Positions 41,038 through 53,251 are shown, counted from the stretch's first letter. The stretch is 64,000 bases of DNA from Collinsella phocaeensis (GCF_900119895.1 NZ_FQLR01000004.1:1240001-1304000); one strand, 5' to 3'. A program made the numbers and translations. The notes: generated by a model not told the origin, from the letters alone.

Positions 41038-42798
41038 CTACGCGCGCGTGCGGGTCTCCTCGACGACCTGCGCGATAAACGCATCGAGATCCATGGGCAC
41101 GGTCTCGTTGGAGCGGTCGCGGACGGAAACGTTGCCGGCCTCGGCCTCCTTCTCGCCCAGGATGAGCATATAGGGAACGCGGTCGGTGCCGCGGGCCTCG
41201 CGGATCTTGTAGCCGATCTTCTCGTCACGGTTGTCGCACGCGGCACGGATACCGGCGGCCTCGAGCTTCGCGGTGACCTCGTTGGCGTATGCGCGGCTCT
41301 TCTCGGACACGGGAAGGACCTTGACCTGCATGGGCGCGAGCCACACCGGGAACTTGCCGGCGAAGTGCTCGATCAGGATGCCGATGAAGCGCTCGATGGA
41401 GCCGAAGCACACGCGGTGCAGCATGATGGGGCGCTTCTTCTCGCCGTCGGCGTCCACGTAGGTGAGGTCGAAGTTCTGCGGCATCTGGAAGTCGAGCTGC
41501 ACGGTACCGCACTGCCAGGTGCGGCCGAGCGAGTCCTCCAGATGGAAGTCGATCTTAGGGCCGTAGAAGGCGCCGTCGCCCTCGTTGACCACGTAATCCA
41601 TCCCCAGCTGCTCGAGGGCCGTCTTGAGGCCCTCCTCGGCTGCGGCCCAATCCTCATCGGAACCCATGGAATCATCGGGACGCGTGGAGAGCTCGAGATG
41701 GTAGGTGAAGCCGAACTTGTCGTAGACGGAGGTGATGAGGTTCACCACGCCGACGATCTCGTCGGTGAGCTGCTCGGGCGTGACGAACAGGTGCGCGTCG
41801 TCCTGATTGAAGCAGCGGACGCGGAACAGGCCGTGCAGGGCTCCCTTGAGCTCATGACGGTGCACCAGGCCGATCTCGCCGGCACGGATGGGCAGCTCGC
41901 GATAGCTGTGCGGCTTGGAGCTGTACACCAGCACGCCGCCGGGGCAGTTCATCGGCTTGATACAGTACTCCTCGTCGTCGATCATGGTGGAGTACATGTT
42001 GTCCTTGTAGTGGTCCCAGTGGCCCGAAGTCATCCACAGCTGCTTGTTCATGATCTGCGGCGTGGAGATCTCGACGTAGCCGGCAGCATGATGGATCTCG
42101 CGCCAGTATTCGAGCAGGGTGTTCTTGAGGATCATGCCGTTGGGCAGGAAGAACGGGAAGCCGGGGGCCTCGTCGCGCATCATGAACAGGTCCATCTCGC
42201 GGCCGATGCGACGGTGGTCGCGCTTCTTGGCCTCTTCGAGCATGGTGAGGTGCGCCTCGAGCTCGTCCTTGGTGGCGAACGCGGTACCGTTCACGCGCGT
42301 GAGCATCTTGTTGGAGGCGTCCGCCTTCCAGTAAGCTCCGGAGACGCCCGTGAGCTTGAAGGCCTTGAGCGCCTTGGTGTAGGTAAGGTGCGGGCCGACG
42401 CACATGTCGATGTAGTCGCCCTGCTGGTAGAAGGTGATGCGGGCGTCCTCGGCAAGGTCGCCGATGTGCTCGACCTTGTACTTCTCGCCGCGCTCCTCCA
42501 TGAGCGCGACGGCCTGATCGCGGGGAAGCTCGAAGACCTGGAACTTCAGGTTCTCCTTGACGATCTTCTTCATCTCGGCCTCGATGGCGGGCAGATCGTC
42601 CTCGGAGATCTTCTTATCGCCCAGGTCGACATCGTAGTAGAAGCCGTTGTCGGTAGCCGGCCCGTACGCGAAGTCCGCCTCCGGATAGAGACGCTTGATG
42701 GCCTGGGCCATGATATGCGCAGCGGAGTGGCGGATGACGCGCAGGGCCTCGTCGCCCTCGACCTCGGCCACGGAGCCGTCGTTGTAGAGTGCCTTCAT
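41038..42798 (-). CDS. thrS: Threonyl-tRNA synthetase without TGS domain
   Basis: 586-aa class II synthetase. The editing-domain motif HSAAH is at about residues 25-29, the catalytic core starts near 200, zinc-ligand block MNCPGG and motif 2 (HRHELKGALHGLFRVRCFNQDD) are present, and the anticodon-binding domain is at the C-terminus. Bacterial ThrS usually begins with a ~60-residue TGS domain; here only about 17 residues precede the editing domain. The start at 42798 has AAGGAAGG upstream, and no in-frame extension is supported. No T-box was recognised in the 256-bp upstream gap; a TACACT -10-like box lies there. Confidence 0.95.
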   Translation of the reverse strand: MKALYNDGSVAEVEGDEALRVIRHSAAHIMAQAIKRLYPEADFAYGPATDNGFYYDVDLGDKKISEDDLPAIEAEMKKIVKENLKFQVFELPRDQAVALMEERGEKYKVEHIGDLAEDARITFYQQGDYIDMCVGPHLTYTKALKAFKLTGVSGAYWKADASNKMLTRVNGTAFATKDELEAHLTMLEEAKKRDHRRIGREMDLFMMRDEAPGFPFFLPNGMILKNTLLEYWREIHHAAGYVEISTPQIMNKQLWMTSGHWDHYKDNMYSTMIDDEEYCIKPMNCPGGVLVYSSKPHSYRELPIRAGEIGLVHRHELKGALHGLFRVRCFNQDDAHLFVTPEQLTDEIVGVVNLITSVYDKFGFTYHLELSTRPDDSMGSDEDWAAAEEGLKTALEQLGMDYVVNEGDGAFYGPKIDFHLEDSLGRTWQCGTVQLDFQMPQNFDLTYVDADGEKKRPIMLHRVCFGSIERFIGILIEHFAGKFPVWLAPMQVKVLPVSEKSRAYANEVTAKLEAAGIRAACDNRDEKIGYKIREARGTDRVPYMLILGEKEAEAGNVSVRDRSNETVPMDLDAFIAQVVEETRTRA

Positions 42799-42968
42799 AT
42801 GAATGCCTTCCTTATATGGTGCAGTACCTGATTTGGTGTCTAAGTGTACCCGTTTTCACCTGGGGCCGCGCTTCCAATCGAGGATGCAGGCATCCTGCAG
42901 AATTCCAACCGGATACGCGGACGCGGTGCGCACGGGAAGAACGGGTACGCGGGCAGCGAACCCGTTCG

Positions 42969-43004
42969 AAAACGCACCCGCCACCGGTTACGGTGGCGGG
43001 TGCG
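42969..43004 (-). terminator. Terminator of the Zn-ribbon membrane protein gene
   Basis: CGCACCCGCCACCG pairs perfectly with CGGTGGCGGGTGCG over GTTA; TTTT follows on the minus strand. Confidence 0.85.
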
Positions 43005-43054
43005 GGCCGACGCGCCTCTCTGCGCCCCATGCTGCGCACGGGACGGGGCCGCGC

Positions 43055-43486
43055 CTACTGGATGTGAGTTCGGCAGTACGGACACACCTTCCAGTGCGCG
43101 TCAAGCGGACGATGGCAGCTCGGGCACACGTTGCGGACCTGCGTGTTGCACACGGGGCAGACCACGAAATCCTTCTCGATGGGACCGCCGCACTGCGGGC
43201 AGGTCCCGTACTGGGCGAGCTGGCGCTCGCGCAGGGCGATGTCCAGCTCCTGCTCCTCGCGGTCGGCGAGGTAGGAATTGGGACGGAGGGCAAGATAGGC
43301 GATCAGGCCGACGAACGGGATGAGGGCGATAAGTCCCCAGCCCCAATAGGCGGAGACCCCGCGGCGCTTCGCGTCGATGAAGACGTAGACCACGGAGAGC
43401 ACATACAGCGCGGCGAAGAAGCCGGCGAACGCGTACAGCGCGATCATGAGCTGAGGCGACATGAGTTCCTGGATGTACTGAGCCAT
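43055..43486 (-). CDS. Membrane protein with PLDc_N segment and double zinc ribbon
   Basis: 143-aa protein with two N-terminal hydrophobic helices (about 12-32 and 43-62; the GWGLIALIPFVGLIAYLALR pattern is typical of PLDc_N) followed by four CxxC knuckles (CPQC, CPVC, CPSC, CPYC). The start ATG at 43486 is preferred over a GTG at 43498 because AGGG lies at a workable distance. Function unknown; members are often small envelope proteins. Monocistronic, with its own terminator. Confidence 0.75.
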   Translation of the reverse strand: MAQYIQELMSPQLMIALYAFAGFFAALYVLSVVYVFIDAKRRGVSAYWGWGLIALIPFVGLIAYLALRPNSYLADREEQELDIALRERQLAQYGTCPQCGGPIEKDFVVCPVCNTQVRNVCPSCHRPLDAHWKVCPYCRTHIQ

Positions 43487-43804
43487 GGACTTGATCACCC
43501 TTCAATCGTGGATGGATATGCTGCTTAACCGTTGCATTGTAACCCGCATGCGGGGAATTCGTCCATCGTGCAGGAGAAATGCAGTCTACCGTCGCATTCC
43601 CGAACCGATGCCGCGCCCGGATGGGGCGCACCGCAGGCGCATGGAGAGCCGTCTGGACGCACCCTCCTCAGCACATGCCCACCCGATCGGCCCATGGCCG
43701 CCCGACCGTTCGCGGACGCTTGTTGACACTTCGTCTACTCGATTGGCCGCAGCGCCCGGCCGAGCATAGGATAGGGACGTGAGCATTCGAGACGGGAGGC
43801 ACAC
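43487..43804. other. Divergent interval before the glp operon
   Basis: 318 bp with no gene seen. A plus-strand promoter candidate has TTGGCC (43743-43748), an 18-bp spacer and TAGGAT (43767-43772), about 33 bp upstream of the glpA-like start. Confidence 0.4.
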
Positions 43805-45247
43805 GTGGACAGATACGACATCGTGATCGTCGGAGGCGGCATCGTCGGCTGCGCGATCGCCCGTCAGCTCGCGCGCTACGACCTCGCCATCGCGGTGGTT
43901 GAAGCCGCGAACGACATCGCATGCGGATCCACCAAGGCGAACGGCGGCCTCGTCCATGCGGGATACGACCCTGCGCCGGGAACGTGCAAGGCACGGGTCA
44001 ACGCGCGTGGATGCGAGCTGTACGGCAGGTGGTCCGAGGAGCTCGGCTTCGCGTTCAGGCGCTGCGGCTCCATGGTCCTCGCCTTCAGCGACGGGGACCG
44101 CGCGCAGCTCGAGCGCCTGCGCGTCCAAGGAGAGCGCAACGGGGTCCAGGGGCTTGAGCTCATAGGGCCCGACGTCATCCGGGAACATGAGCCGCGGGCG
44201 AGCGCCGAGGCGACGTCCGCCCTATGGTGCCCTTCCACCGGCTACGTCGACCCCTTCGAGGTGGCGATCGCCGCAGCGGAGAACGCCGCCGCCAACGGCG
44301 TCGCGTTCATGCGCGAGGCGCCGGTGCGCGCGATCGAGCGCACCGGCGACGGGGGATTCCGCATCGTCACCGACCGGGCGGCGATGGAGGGACGCGTCCT
44401 GATCAACGCGGCAGGCAACGAATGCGCGGACATCTCCCGCATGGCGGGCGGCGAGACGATGGAGATGGCCTGGCGCCAGGGCAACATCGTCGTGCTCGAC
44501 CATGAGGCGCGCCCCCTCATGCCGCTCTACCCCACGCCCACGCCCGTATCGAAAGGCGTCATCGTTACCGGGACGGTGCACGGCAACACCGTCATCACCG
44601 CGACCGCCCATGAGCGCGCCGCGGGCGACACAGAGACCTACGCCGACGATATCGAGGCGCTGCTCGCCGGGGCGCGCAAGCTCGTCCCCGACCTCGACTG
44701 CCGGCGCGTCGTGCGCGCGTTCGCCGGCGGGCGCGCCGTGATCCGCGGCCTCAACGACTTCATGATCCGGCGCTCGTCCTGCCGCCCCGGGCTCATCCAG
44801 GCAGCGGGCATCCAATCGCCCGGCGTCGCGAGCGCGCCGGCGATCGCCGAGCGCGTCGAGGAGCTCGTGCGCGAGGAGGGCCTCGCGCTCGCGCCGCGCG
44901 CAGACTGGGACCCGCATCGCTGCGCCCCGACCGACTTCGACACCGCCTCCCTTGAACAGCAGCAGGCGCTCATAGAGCTCGATCCCGCCTGGGGCCGCAT
45001 CGTCTGTCGCTGCGAGACCGTACCCGAAGCCGAGATCGTCGAGGCCATACGCCGCGATCCGGGGGCGGTGTCCGTCGAAGGCGTCAAGCGCCGGTGCCGC
45101 GCGGGCATGGGACGCTGCCAGAGCGGTTTCTGCCAGAGCAAGGTCGTCCGGATCCTCGCGCGAGAGCTCGAATGCGATCCCTGGGATGTCCCGCTCGAGG
45201 ACGCGGGCTCCCCCATCGTGTACGGACCCGTCAAGGAGGGGCGCTGA
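43805..45247 (+). CDS. glpA: Glycerol-3-phosphate dehydrogenase GlpA-like with BFD [2Fe-2S] domain
   Basis: 480-aa flavoprotein. The FAD loop VIVGGGIVGCAIARQL is near the N-terminus, the DAO domain runs to about 360 and the C-terminal BFD-like domain has CRCETV and GRCQSGFC cluster ligands. It oxidises glycerol 3-phosphate to DHAP, or acts on another 2-hydroxyacid; the fused BFD domain is typical of anaerobic operons. The start is GTG after GGGAGG. It is followed within 1 bp by a GlpB-like gene and an overlapping DUF1667 gene, the standard three-gene arrangement. Confidence 0.88.
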   Translation: MDRYDIVIVGGGIVGCAIARQLARYDLAIAVVEAANDIACGSTKANGGLVHAGYDPAPGTCKARVNARGCELYGRWSEELGFAFRRCGSMVLAFSDGDRAQLERLRVQGERNGVQGLELIGPDVIREHEPRASAEATSALWCPSTGYVDPFEVAIAAAENAAANGVAFMREAPVRAIERTGDGGFRIVTDRAAMEGRVLINAAGNECADISRMAGGETMEMAWRQGNIVVLDHEARPLMPLYPTPTPVSKGVIVTGTVHGNTVITATAHERAAGDTETYADDIEALLAGARKLVPDLDCRRVVRAFAGGRAVIRGLNDFMIRRSSCRPGLIQAAGIQSPGVASAPAIAERVEELVREEGLALAPRADWDPHRCAPTDFDTASLEQQQALIELDPAWGRIVCRCETVPEAEIVEAIRRDPGAVSVEGVKRRCRAGMGRCQSGFCQSKVVRILARELECDPWDVPLEDAGSPIVYGPVKEGR

Positions 45248-45248
45248 G

Positions 45249-46646
45249 ATGACTGAACAAGCCGTTCTGCACACGTCGGCCACAGGAGGAGCCGTCGAGG
45301 AGCAGGTCCCCTCCATGGAATGCGACGTCGCCGTCATCGGTGGCGGGCCGGCCGGCATGGGCGCGGCGCTCGCCGCGGAACGCGCCGGGTCACAGGTGCT
45401 GCTCATCGAGCGCAACGAGCACCTCGGCGGCATACTGCGACAATGTATCCACCCCGGCTTCGGACTCTCCCACTTCAAAGAGGAGCTGACCGGCCCCGAA
45501 TACGCCCAGCGCTTCATCGACCAGGTGAAGCGGACCGATATCGAGGTCTTGACGGAATCCATGGTCATCGCGATCGACCGCGAGCCCGATGAAGCCCCGG
45601 GGCACCTGCTCACCATCATGAGTCCAGACGGCATGCGCCGCGTCCGCTGCGGATCCGTCGTCCTCGCCATGGGGTGCCGCGAGCGCACGCGCTCCGAGAT
45701 CAAGATTCCCGGCTCCCGACCGGCAGGAGTCTTCACGGCCGGACTCGCCCAGAGGTACCTCAACATCGAGAACCTCGCTCCCGGGCACCGCGCCGTGATC
45801 CTGGGCTCGGGTGACATCGGCCTCATCATGGCCCGGCGGCTCTCGCTCGAAGGGTGCGAGGTCGAAGGCGTCTATGAGCTCATGCCCTATGCCAACGGAC
45901 TCGCCCGCAACGTGAAGAACTGCCTGGAGGACTTCGGGATACCCCTGCACCTCTCCTGCACCGTGACCCGCATCATCGGGCGCGGCCGGCTCGAAGCGGT
46001 GGAGATATCCCAGGTCGACGACGCCCTCAAGCCCATTTCCGGAACGGAGCGCACGGTTCCGTGCGACATGCTCCTGCTCTCCGTGGGGCTCATACCTGAA
46101 AACGAGCTCGCGTGCGCGGCGGGCGTGCAGCTCGACCCGAGAACGCGCGGCGCGGCGGTGGACGACCGCCTCATGACCACGGTTCCCGGCGTCTTCTCCT
46201 GCGGCAACGTCCTGCACGTGCACGACCTGGCGGACAACGTGACGGCCGAGGCCGAGCGGGCGGGAGCCGCGGCGGCGGCGTGGGCGGCCGAACGGCAGCG
46301 CGCGCGACAAGGGGGGCCGGGATGCGCATCCGAACCGGATGCCGACCTCGAGCAGGTGCCCCTCGAGGTGCGCCCCTCCGGCCTCGCGGGATACGTCGTC
46401 CCTGCACGGATCTCCGACCGGTCGGGCTGCCGTTTGTTCTTCAGGGTTCGCAAGCCCGTAGAACGCGGCAGGATACGCATCACGAGCGGTGATGTGACGC
46501 TGTTCGAGGGCAAGCCGCGCCCGTTCAAGCCGAGCTGCATGGAATCGGCGCCCGTGACCGGCCGCATGCTCGCCGAGGCGCACGGCGAAGTGACCTTGAG
46601 CATCGAGGAGATTACCGGAGGGCCCTGCGATGACCAGATACGTTGA
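45249..46646 (+). CDS. GlpB-like FAD/NAD(P)-binding oxidoreductase
   Basis: 465-aa pyridine-nucleotide-disulfide-type flavoprotein. FAD loop VAVIGGGPAGMGAALAAE (about 28-45) and second nucleotide loop VILGSGDIGLIMARR (about 184-198) are clear, and VPGVFSCGNVLHVHD is the C-terminal FAD contact. It forms the second subunit of the GlpA-type dehydrogenase, passing electrons onward. It starts just after the glpA stop (TGAGATG) and overlaps the next gene by 17 bp. Confidence 0.85.
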   Translation: MTEQAVLHTSATGGAVEEQVPSMECDVAVIGGGPAGMGAALAAERAGSQVLLIERNEHLGGILRQCIHPGFGLSHFKEELTGPEYAQRFIDQVKRTDIEVLTESMVIAIDREPDEAPGHLLTIMSPDGMRRVRCGSVVLAMGCRERTRSEIKIPGSRPAGVFTAGLAQRYLNIENLAPGHRAVILGSGDIGLIMARRLSLEGCEVEGVYELMPYANGLARNVKNCLEDFGIPLHLSCTVTRIIGRGRLEAVEISQVDDALKPISGTERTVPCDMLLLSVGLIPENELACAAGVQLDPRTRGAAVDDRLMTTVPGVFSCGNVLHVHDLADNVTAEAERAGAAAAAWAAERQRARQGGPGCASEPDADLEQVPLEVRPSGLAGYVVPARISDRSGCRLFFRVRKPVERGRIRITSGDVTLFEGKPRPFKPSCMESAPVTGRMLAEAHGEVTLSIEEITGGPCDDQIR

Positions 46647-47016
46647 GACCTTTTCGTGCACGACCTGCCCCTCTGAATGCAGTCTGTCCGTGACGGCGGA
46701 CCGCGCCGGCTCGGGCGAACCGTGCGTTCTGAACGTGACGGGAAACCGATGCGCGCGCGGCGAGGCGTTCGCACGGCAGGAAATCGTGCGACCCGTCCGC
46801 GTATTGACCACGACCGTGCTCGTGAACGGCGGAGACGAGCGACTCCTTCCCGTGCGCACCGCCGCCCCCATCCCCCGCGACCTGAGCGTCGAGGCCATGC
46901 GCGCACTTCGCTCCGTCGTCGTAGACGCACCGATACGCATGGGCGATGTGGTGCTCGCCGATGTCCTGGGGACCGGGGTCGACGTCATCGCGTCGATGGA
47001 TATCGACCGCGCCTAG
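46630..47016 (+). CDS. DUF1667 iron-sulfur protein of the glp operon
   Basis: 128-aa protein with CTTCPSEC and later Cys (CVLN, CARG) typical of DUF1667, whose genes follow GlpA/GlpB-like genes in anaerobes. The N-terminal cysteines probably bind an iron-sulfur cluster that links the dehydrogenase to its acceptor. It starts within the end of the preceding gene, so it is translationally coupled. Confidence 0.85.
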   Translation: MTRYVETFSCTTCPSECSLSVTADRAGSGEPCVLNVTGNRCARGEAFARQEIVRPVRVLTTTVLVNGGDERLLPVRTAAPIPRDLSVEAMRALRSVVVDAPIRMGDVVLADVLGTGVDVIASMDIDRA

Positions 47017-47210
47017 GCCGGCGCGCCGACCGCGCAGCGCACCCGCGGCCTCCCGCGCGGTCGGCTGCATCGACAGGGCACTCCCCTCTTGACGAAGCCC
47101 CGCGAGTCGAATCGGCATCCGCACGCTGATGGAGAAACATTCAAGTTCAACCTGAACCTGAGCAGCTTGGAATATACTGGAGCGGAACATCCGATTCCGA
47201 GGCGGTATCC

Positions 47211-48305
47211 ATGCACACACAGAACCGTAAGCAGCGGCCATCGTTCCGGCGCGGCGCCGACATCGCCATCATGGCAGGGCTTTCGCTCGCCCTTATCACC
47301 GGCTCCGCCCCGACGGCATATGCTGCCACGGCAACGACGGAGCTCGACCGTCTCGCTTCGCGGGTGGAGTCCGCCACGGCAACGTATAGGGATGCCAGCG
47401 CGCAGGCCGCGGAACTCCAACAGCAGATCGACGCCATGGCCGACGAGATCTTGACCCTTGAGCAGGAGACCCTCCCCGCTCAACGCGCCGCGGCATCGCA
47501 GGCGGCAAGCAACCTCTACAAGATGCGCAGCGGATCGGCGAACATCGTGTCCATGCTTCTCGGGGCGGAATCCTTTGGCGACTTCATCACGCTCACCAAG
47601 TACCTGGGAACGGTGGAGCAGGATAACATCGATGCGCTCGAGGACCTCAACGACATGCAGTCGAAGATGGAGCAGCAGCTGAAGGCCCTCTCCGAAGCCA
47701 AAGACGAAGCGACGGCCCATCAGGCCACCGCAGCCGCCGCACTCGACGATGCGCGCACCGCTCATGCGGCGATGGCCGAACACATATCGGCGAGCGAGTC
47801 GAGCGAGGAGGACCGCGCAAAGGTCGAGGCGGCTCAAGATTCCATCGACCAGGCCGTATCCGAGTCTCCTGCCCCCGAAAGCCCCGCCGCCCCTCCCGCC
47901 GCCGAATCGACGCCCGACGACGACGCGGACCAGAACGAACAGATTCCATCGCAACCAGAACCGGATAGCGGCGCTACCGATAATAGCGGTGGCAACCAGG
48001 GCGGAGATACGGACAGCGGCTGGCTTTCCGGCGTCGCTTCCTATTACGGCATCGGCGACGGGTTCATGGGCGGCACGACCGCCAGCGGCGAGATCGTCAC
48101 CGAGACGTCCATGGGCATCGCCATGCTGAACGTACCGTTCGGGACGCGCGTCGAAATACGGTACGGTGGGCGATCGGTCGTCGCATACGTCAATGACCGC
48201 GGACCCTACGTGCACGGGCGCGTCATCGACATGCAGCCCGCCGTCGCCCGGGCGCTCGGATTCATCAGCGTGGGCGTCGGAACCGTGCAGTACCGCTTTT
48301 TGTAA
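47211..48305 (+). CDS. Secreted coiled-coil protein with RlpA-like double-psi barrel
   Basis: 364-aa exported cell-wall protein. A Sec signal peptide is cut near AYAA (about 38). Residues 45-200 form a coiled coil like the N-terminal part of PcsB/NlpC-P60 hydrolases, residues 205-260 are a Pro/Asp-rich linker, and residues 270-364 are an RlpA-like barrel (GVASYYG, TASGE, VNDRGPYVHGRVIDM). RlpA relatives cleave or bind denuded glycans in septal peptidoglycan; here the barrel replaces the NlpC/P60 domain often found in this architecture. The start follows GAGGCGG. Confidence 0.8.
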   Translation: MHTQNRKQRPSFRRGADIAIMAGLSLALITGSAPTAYAATATTELDRLASRVESATATYRDASAQAAELQQQIDAMADEILTLEQETLPAQRAAASQAASNLYKMRSGSANIVSMLLGAESFGDFITLTKYLGTVEQDNIDALEDLNDMQSKMEQQLKALSEAKDEATAHQATAAAALDDARTAHAAMAEHISASESSEEDRAKVEAAQDSIDQAVSESPAPESPAAPPAAESTPDDDADQNEQIPSQPEPDSGATDNSGGNQGGDTDSGWLSGVASYYGIGDGFMGGTTASGEIVTETSMGIAMLNVPFGTRVEIRYGGRSVVAYVNDRGPYVHGRVIDMQPAVARALGFISVGVGTVQYRFL

Positions 48306-48353
48306 TACGGGCGAGAGTCGTCAGCGGCCCGGGCGCTCGACTATCGCCCATGC

Positions 48354-48386
48354 GAAGGGAGCCGGCACGCGCTGCCGGCTCCCTTC
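48354..48386. terminator. Bidirectional hairpin between wall protein and folC
   Basis: GAAGGGAGCCGGC pairs perfectly with GCCGGCTCCCTTC over 7 nt. Convergent genes on both sides end here; no long T tract. Confidence 0.7.
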
Positions 48387-48535
48387 ATATGCAGGACGGA
48401 TGTCGGCGGCGAGCCGATGGCGAACTCCGCATGCGCCGCCGCTCCGCGAAGGCTGCCGCCCTCCCCTAACAGCCAGACAGCGTACGGCCCATCGAGCAAG
48501 CTGGCCCCAAGTGTCCGAAGCATATACCCCGACCG

Positions 48536-49906
48536 CTACCGCAACAGCGCGGCCACCTCGCCCGCAAGCGTGATGGTACCGGCGGCGACAAGCGCCATGC
48601 CACGCTCGGTGGCGTCATCCAGCGCATCCTGCACGCACGGGAACGTCCCGATCAGGCAGCTCGAATCCCTGCCCTCGCGATCGAGCTCATCGAGCACCAG
48701 CCGCGCAAGCTCAGCGGGAGGCATGGCGCGATCGGATGCCGTCGCGGTGACCACGATGCGGGGAAACGCGGGGACCAGACGCTCGACGATTCCCGTCACG
48801 TCCTTATCGGAAAGGGCCGCTATGAGCAGGGTCGGACGGTCGCCGGCATCGGGAGCGAGCTCACCTAAAGCCGATATGAAATACTCGCAGCTCTGAGGGT
48901 TATGGCAGGCGTCAACGAGGACGAACGGATCGCGGCGGACGACATCGAACCGCCCTGGGACGGGACAGGCGTCGAGGGCGCCGGACAGCAGGTCATCAGC
49001 AAGGGGATATCCCAGGTACACCTCGGCGAGAGCGACGGCGCACGCGGCGTTTTGCGCCTGGTAGATCGGCTTGCTCAGAGATACCGCATGATCTGCGAGA
49101 GGGGTCGAGCAGGATAGATGCATCTTGTCCCCGAGTCGTTCGGGCCCATGGGTGACCACATGGCCGGAGCAATACGGATCTACGCCGCACGCGCAGCAAC
49201 GATCGCGCATGACCCGCTCGACGGAAGACTCATGGGTGCCCTCTCCGAGCACGACGCGACGTCCCGACTTGATGACGGCGGCCTTCTCCCCCGCGATGGC
49301 TTCAAGGGTGTCGCCGAGAATGCGCACGTGGTCGAGACCGATGCCCGTAATGGCGACCGCGACCGGGTCGGTTGCGCTCGTGGCGTCCCAGCGACCGCCC
49401 ATTCCGACCTCGAGCACCGCAACATCAACGCGCGCCTCGGCGAACACAACCATCGCGGCGACCGTCAGCAGGTCGAACGGGGTGATGGCGTACGGTGCCT
49501 CGCCACGCTCTGAGCGTCGGGCGTTCACGCGCGACCCAGCGGCCGCCGCAGCCGAGACTCCATGCGCAAACGCCTCCGGGCTCACGACCCTCCCGTCGAC
49601 CTCCATGCGCTCCTCATACCGCACGAGCTGGGGAGAAGTGTACAGAGCGCAGCGCTTACCGGCAGCAGAGAGAATCGCGGCGGTGAAGCGCGCCGTGGAG
49701 GTCTTGCCGTTGGTGCCGGCGACCTGGATGCAATCGAAATGCTCATCGGGGCGACCAAGCTCCTCGAGCATATCGATGACCGTCTCGAGCAACGGGCCCG
49801 TCGTGCCGGGCAACGTTCCGGTATCGGCGGCAAGGCTGACTGCCTCATTGTATAAAAGCGGCTCTACAGGAAACGGAATTGCATACTGATTCGTTCGCTT
49901 TGGCAT
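48536..49906 (-). CDS. folC: Bifunctional folylpolyglutamate/dihydrofolate synthase
   Basis: 456-aa Mur-ligase-family enzyme that adds glutamate to dihydropteroate and folates. The ATP loop is QVAGTNGKTSTARF (about 62-74), with VAVLEVGMGGRWDATS and the C-terminal VLVDACHNPQSCEYF. The start at 49906 follows a GGGGG site. The promoter region holds the 186-bp element with inverted ends (49941-50126). Confidence 0.92.
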   Translation of the reverse strand: MPKRTNQYAIPFPVEPLLYNEAVSLAADTGTLPGTTGPLLETVIDMLEELGRPDEHFDCIQVAGTNGKTSTARFTAAILSAAGKRCALYTSPQLVRYEERMEVDGRVVSPEAFAHGVSAAAAAGSRVNARRSERGEAPYAITPFDLLTVAAMVVFAEARVDVAVLEVGMGGRWDATSATDPVAVAITGIGLDHVRILGDTLEAIAGEKAAVIKSGRRVVLGEGTHESSVERVMRDRCCACGVDPYCSGHVVTHGPERLGDKMHLSCSTPLADHAVSLSKPIYQAQNAACAVALAEVYLGYPLADDLLSGALDACPVPGRFDVVRRDPFVLVDACHNPQSCEYFISALGELAPDAGDRPTLLIAALSDKDVTGIVERLVPAFPRIVVTATASDRAMPPAELARLVLDELDREGRDSSCLIGTFPCVQDALDDATERGMALVAAGTITLAGEVAALLR

Positions 49907-49940
49907 GATGCCCCCATTTATTTTGTTGACCCACTATGTT

Positions 49941-50126
49941 TTTGGATAAAGATGGCAAATATATAAACGCGGGCGCGAGTCTTATATCCAAAAGCCCGTC
50001 AGAATCCAAAACATGCCCGACGGTGCGCGCCAAACCGACTCAAACAAGGCAAACGTGGCGTTACAACGAGTATGCATGGCATCTTGAGACCGTTGGAACG
50101 TATATATTTGCCATATTTGTCCAAGT
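49941..50126. repeat. 186-bp element with terminal inverted repeats
   Basis: The left end (49941-49965) and right end (50102-50126) agree at 22 of 25 positions as inverted repeats; shared core ATGGCAAATATATA. AT-rich ends, non-coding interior, in the 380-bp folC-valS gap. Could be a MITE or a pair of oppositely oriented promoters. Confidence 0.5.
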
Positions 50127-50240
50127 ACACCCGCGATAAAGCCGCAAACCTGAACGGTGCCCCGTGGTCGACTGCCCGCGCCCGAAAGATCAACAGGACC
50201 ACTCGCACCGTAAACGCGCCGCAGTCTTCCCCGAATGCAG

Positions 50241-50280
50241 AAAAGCCCCGGCTCCCGCAAGAATCCTCGGGAACCGGGGC
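50241..50280 (-). terminator. valS terminator
   Basis: GCCCCGGTTCCCG pairs with CGGGAGCCGGGGC (one mismatch) on the minus strand, followed by TTTT. Confidence 0.85.
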
Positions 50281-50286
50281 ATGGGA

Positions 50287-52995
<2,709 letters not shown>

Positions 52996-53140
52996 AGGGA
53001 AATCCTTCCTCGTTCTCGCGATATGAAGGTCAATCTACACAACTGTCCAAGAGGATAGCACAGCGAGCGGATCGCTTACATATGCCTGGGGCATCGGAGG
53101 CAGAGCGCAACACACCAGACGCAGGCATACCGCCAGGGCA

Positions 53141-53192
53141 TGCCATTAGGGTACGTCCCTCTTGGCACGGACCTGCCCCTTTTGGCACACGG
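53141..53192. repeat. REP-like imperfect tandem/palindromic sequence
   Basis: On the minus strand two 20-bp units begin GTGCCAAAAGGGGCAGGTCC and GTGCCAAGAGGGACGTACCC in tandem. The segment also folds as TGCCA..AGGG..CCCT..TGGCA. It recalls REP-type intergenic repeats with GGGACGTACCC cores. Lies between valS and clpX. Confidence 0.4.
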
Positions 53193-53219
53193 CCTGAATC
53201 GACCAAGGCTACAACGGGA

Positions 53220-53251
53220 CCGCCCCCGATCCGTAAGCGGCTCGGGGGCGG
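53220..53251 (-). terminator. clpX terminator
   Basis: CCGCCCCCGA pairs with TCGGGGGCGG over 12 nt; the following minus-strand bases are not T-rich, so termination may be partial. Confidence 0.6.

Noticed and set aside
42799-43054. T-box riboswitch upstream of thrS (also considered for leuS and valS)
   Set aside because: No T-box consensus or specifier stem seen; the main hairpin before thrS is the perfect terminator of the neighbouring gene.
48387-48535. Small gene between the RlpA-like gene and folC
   Set aside because: Frames here are compositionally random and run antisense into folC.
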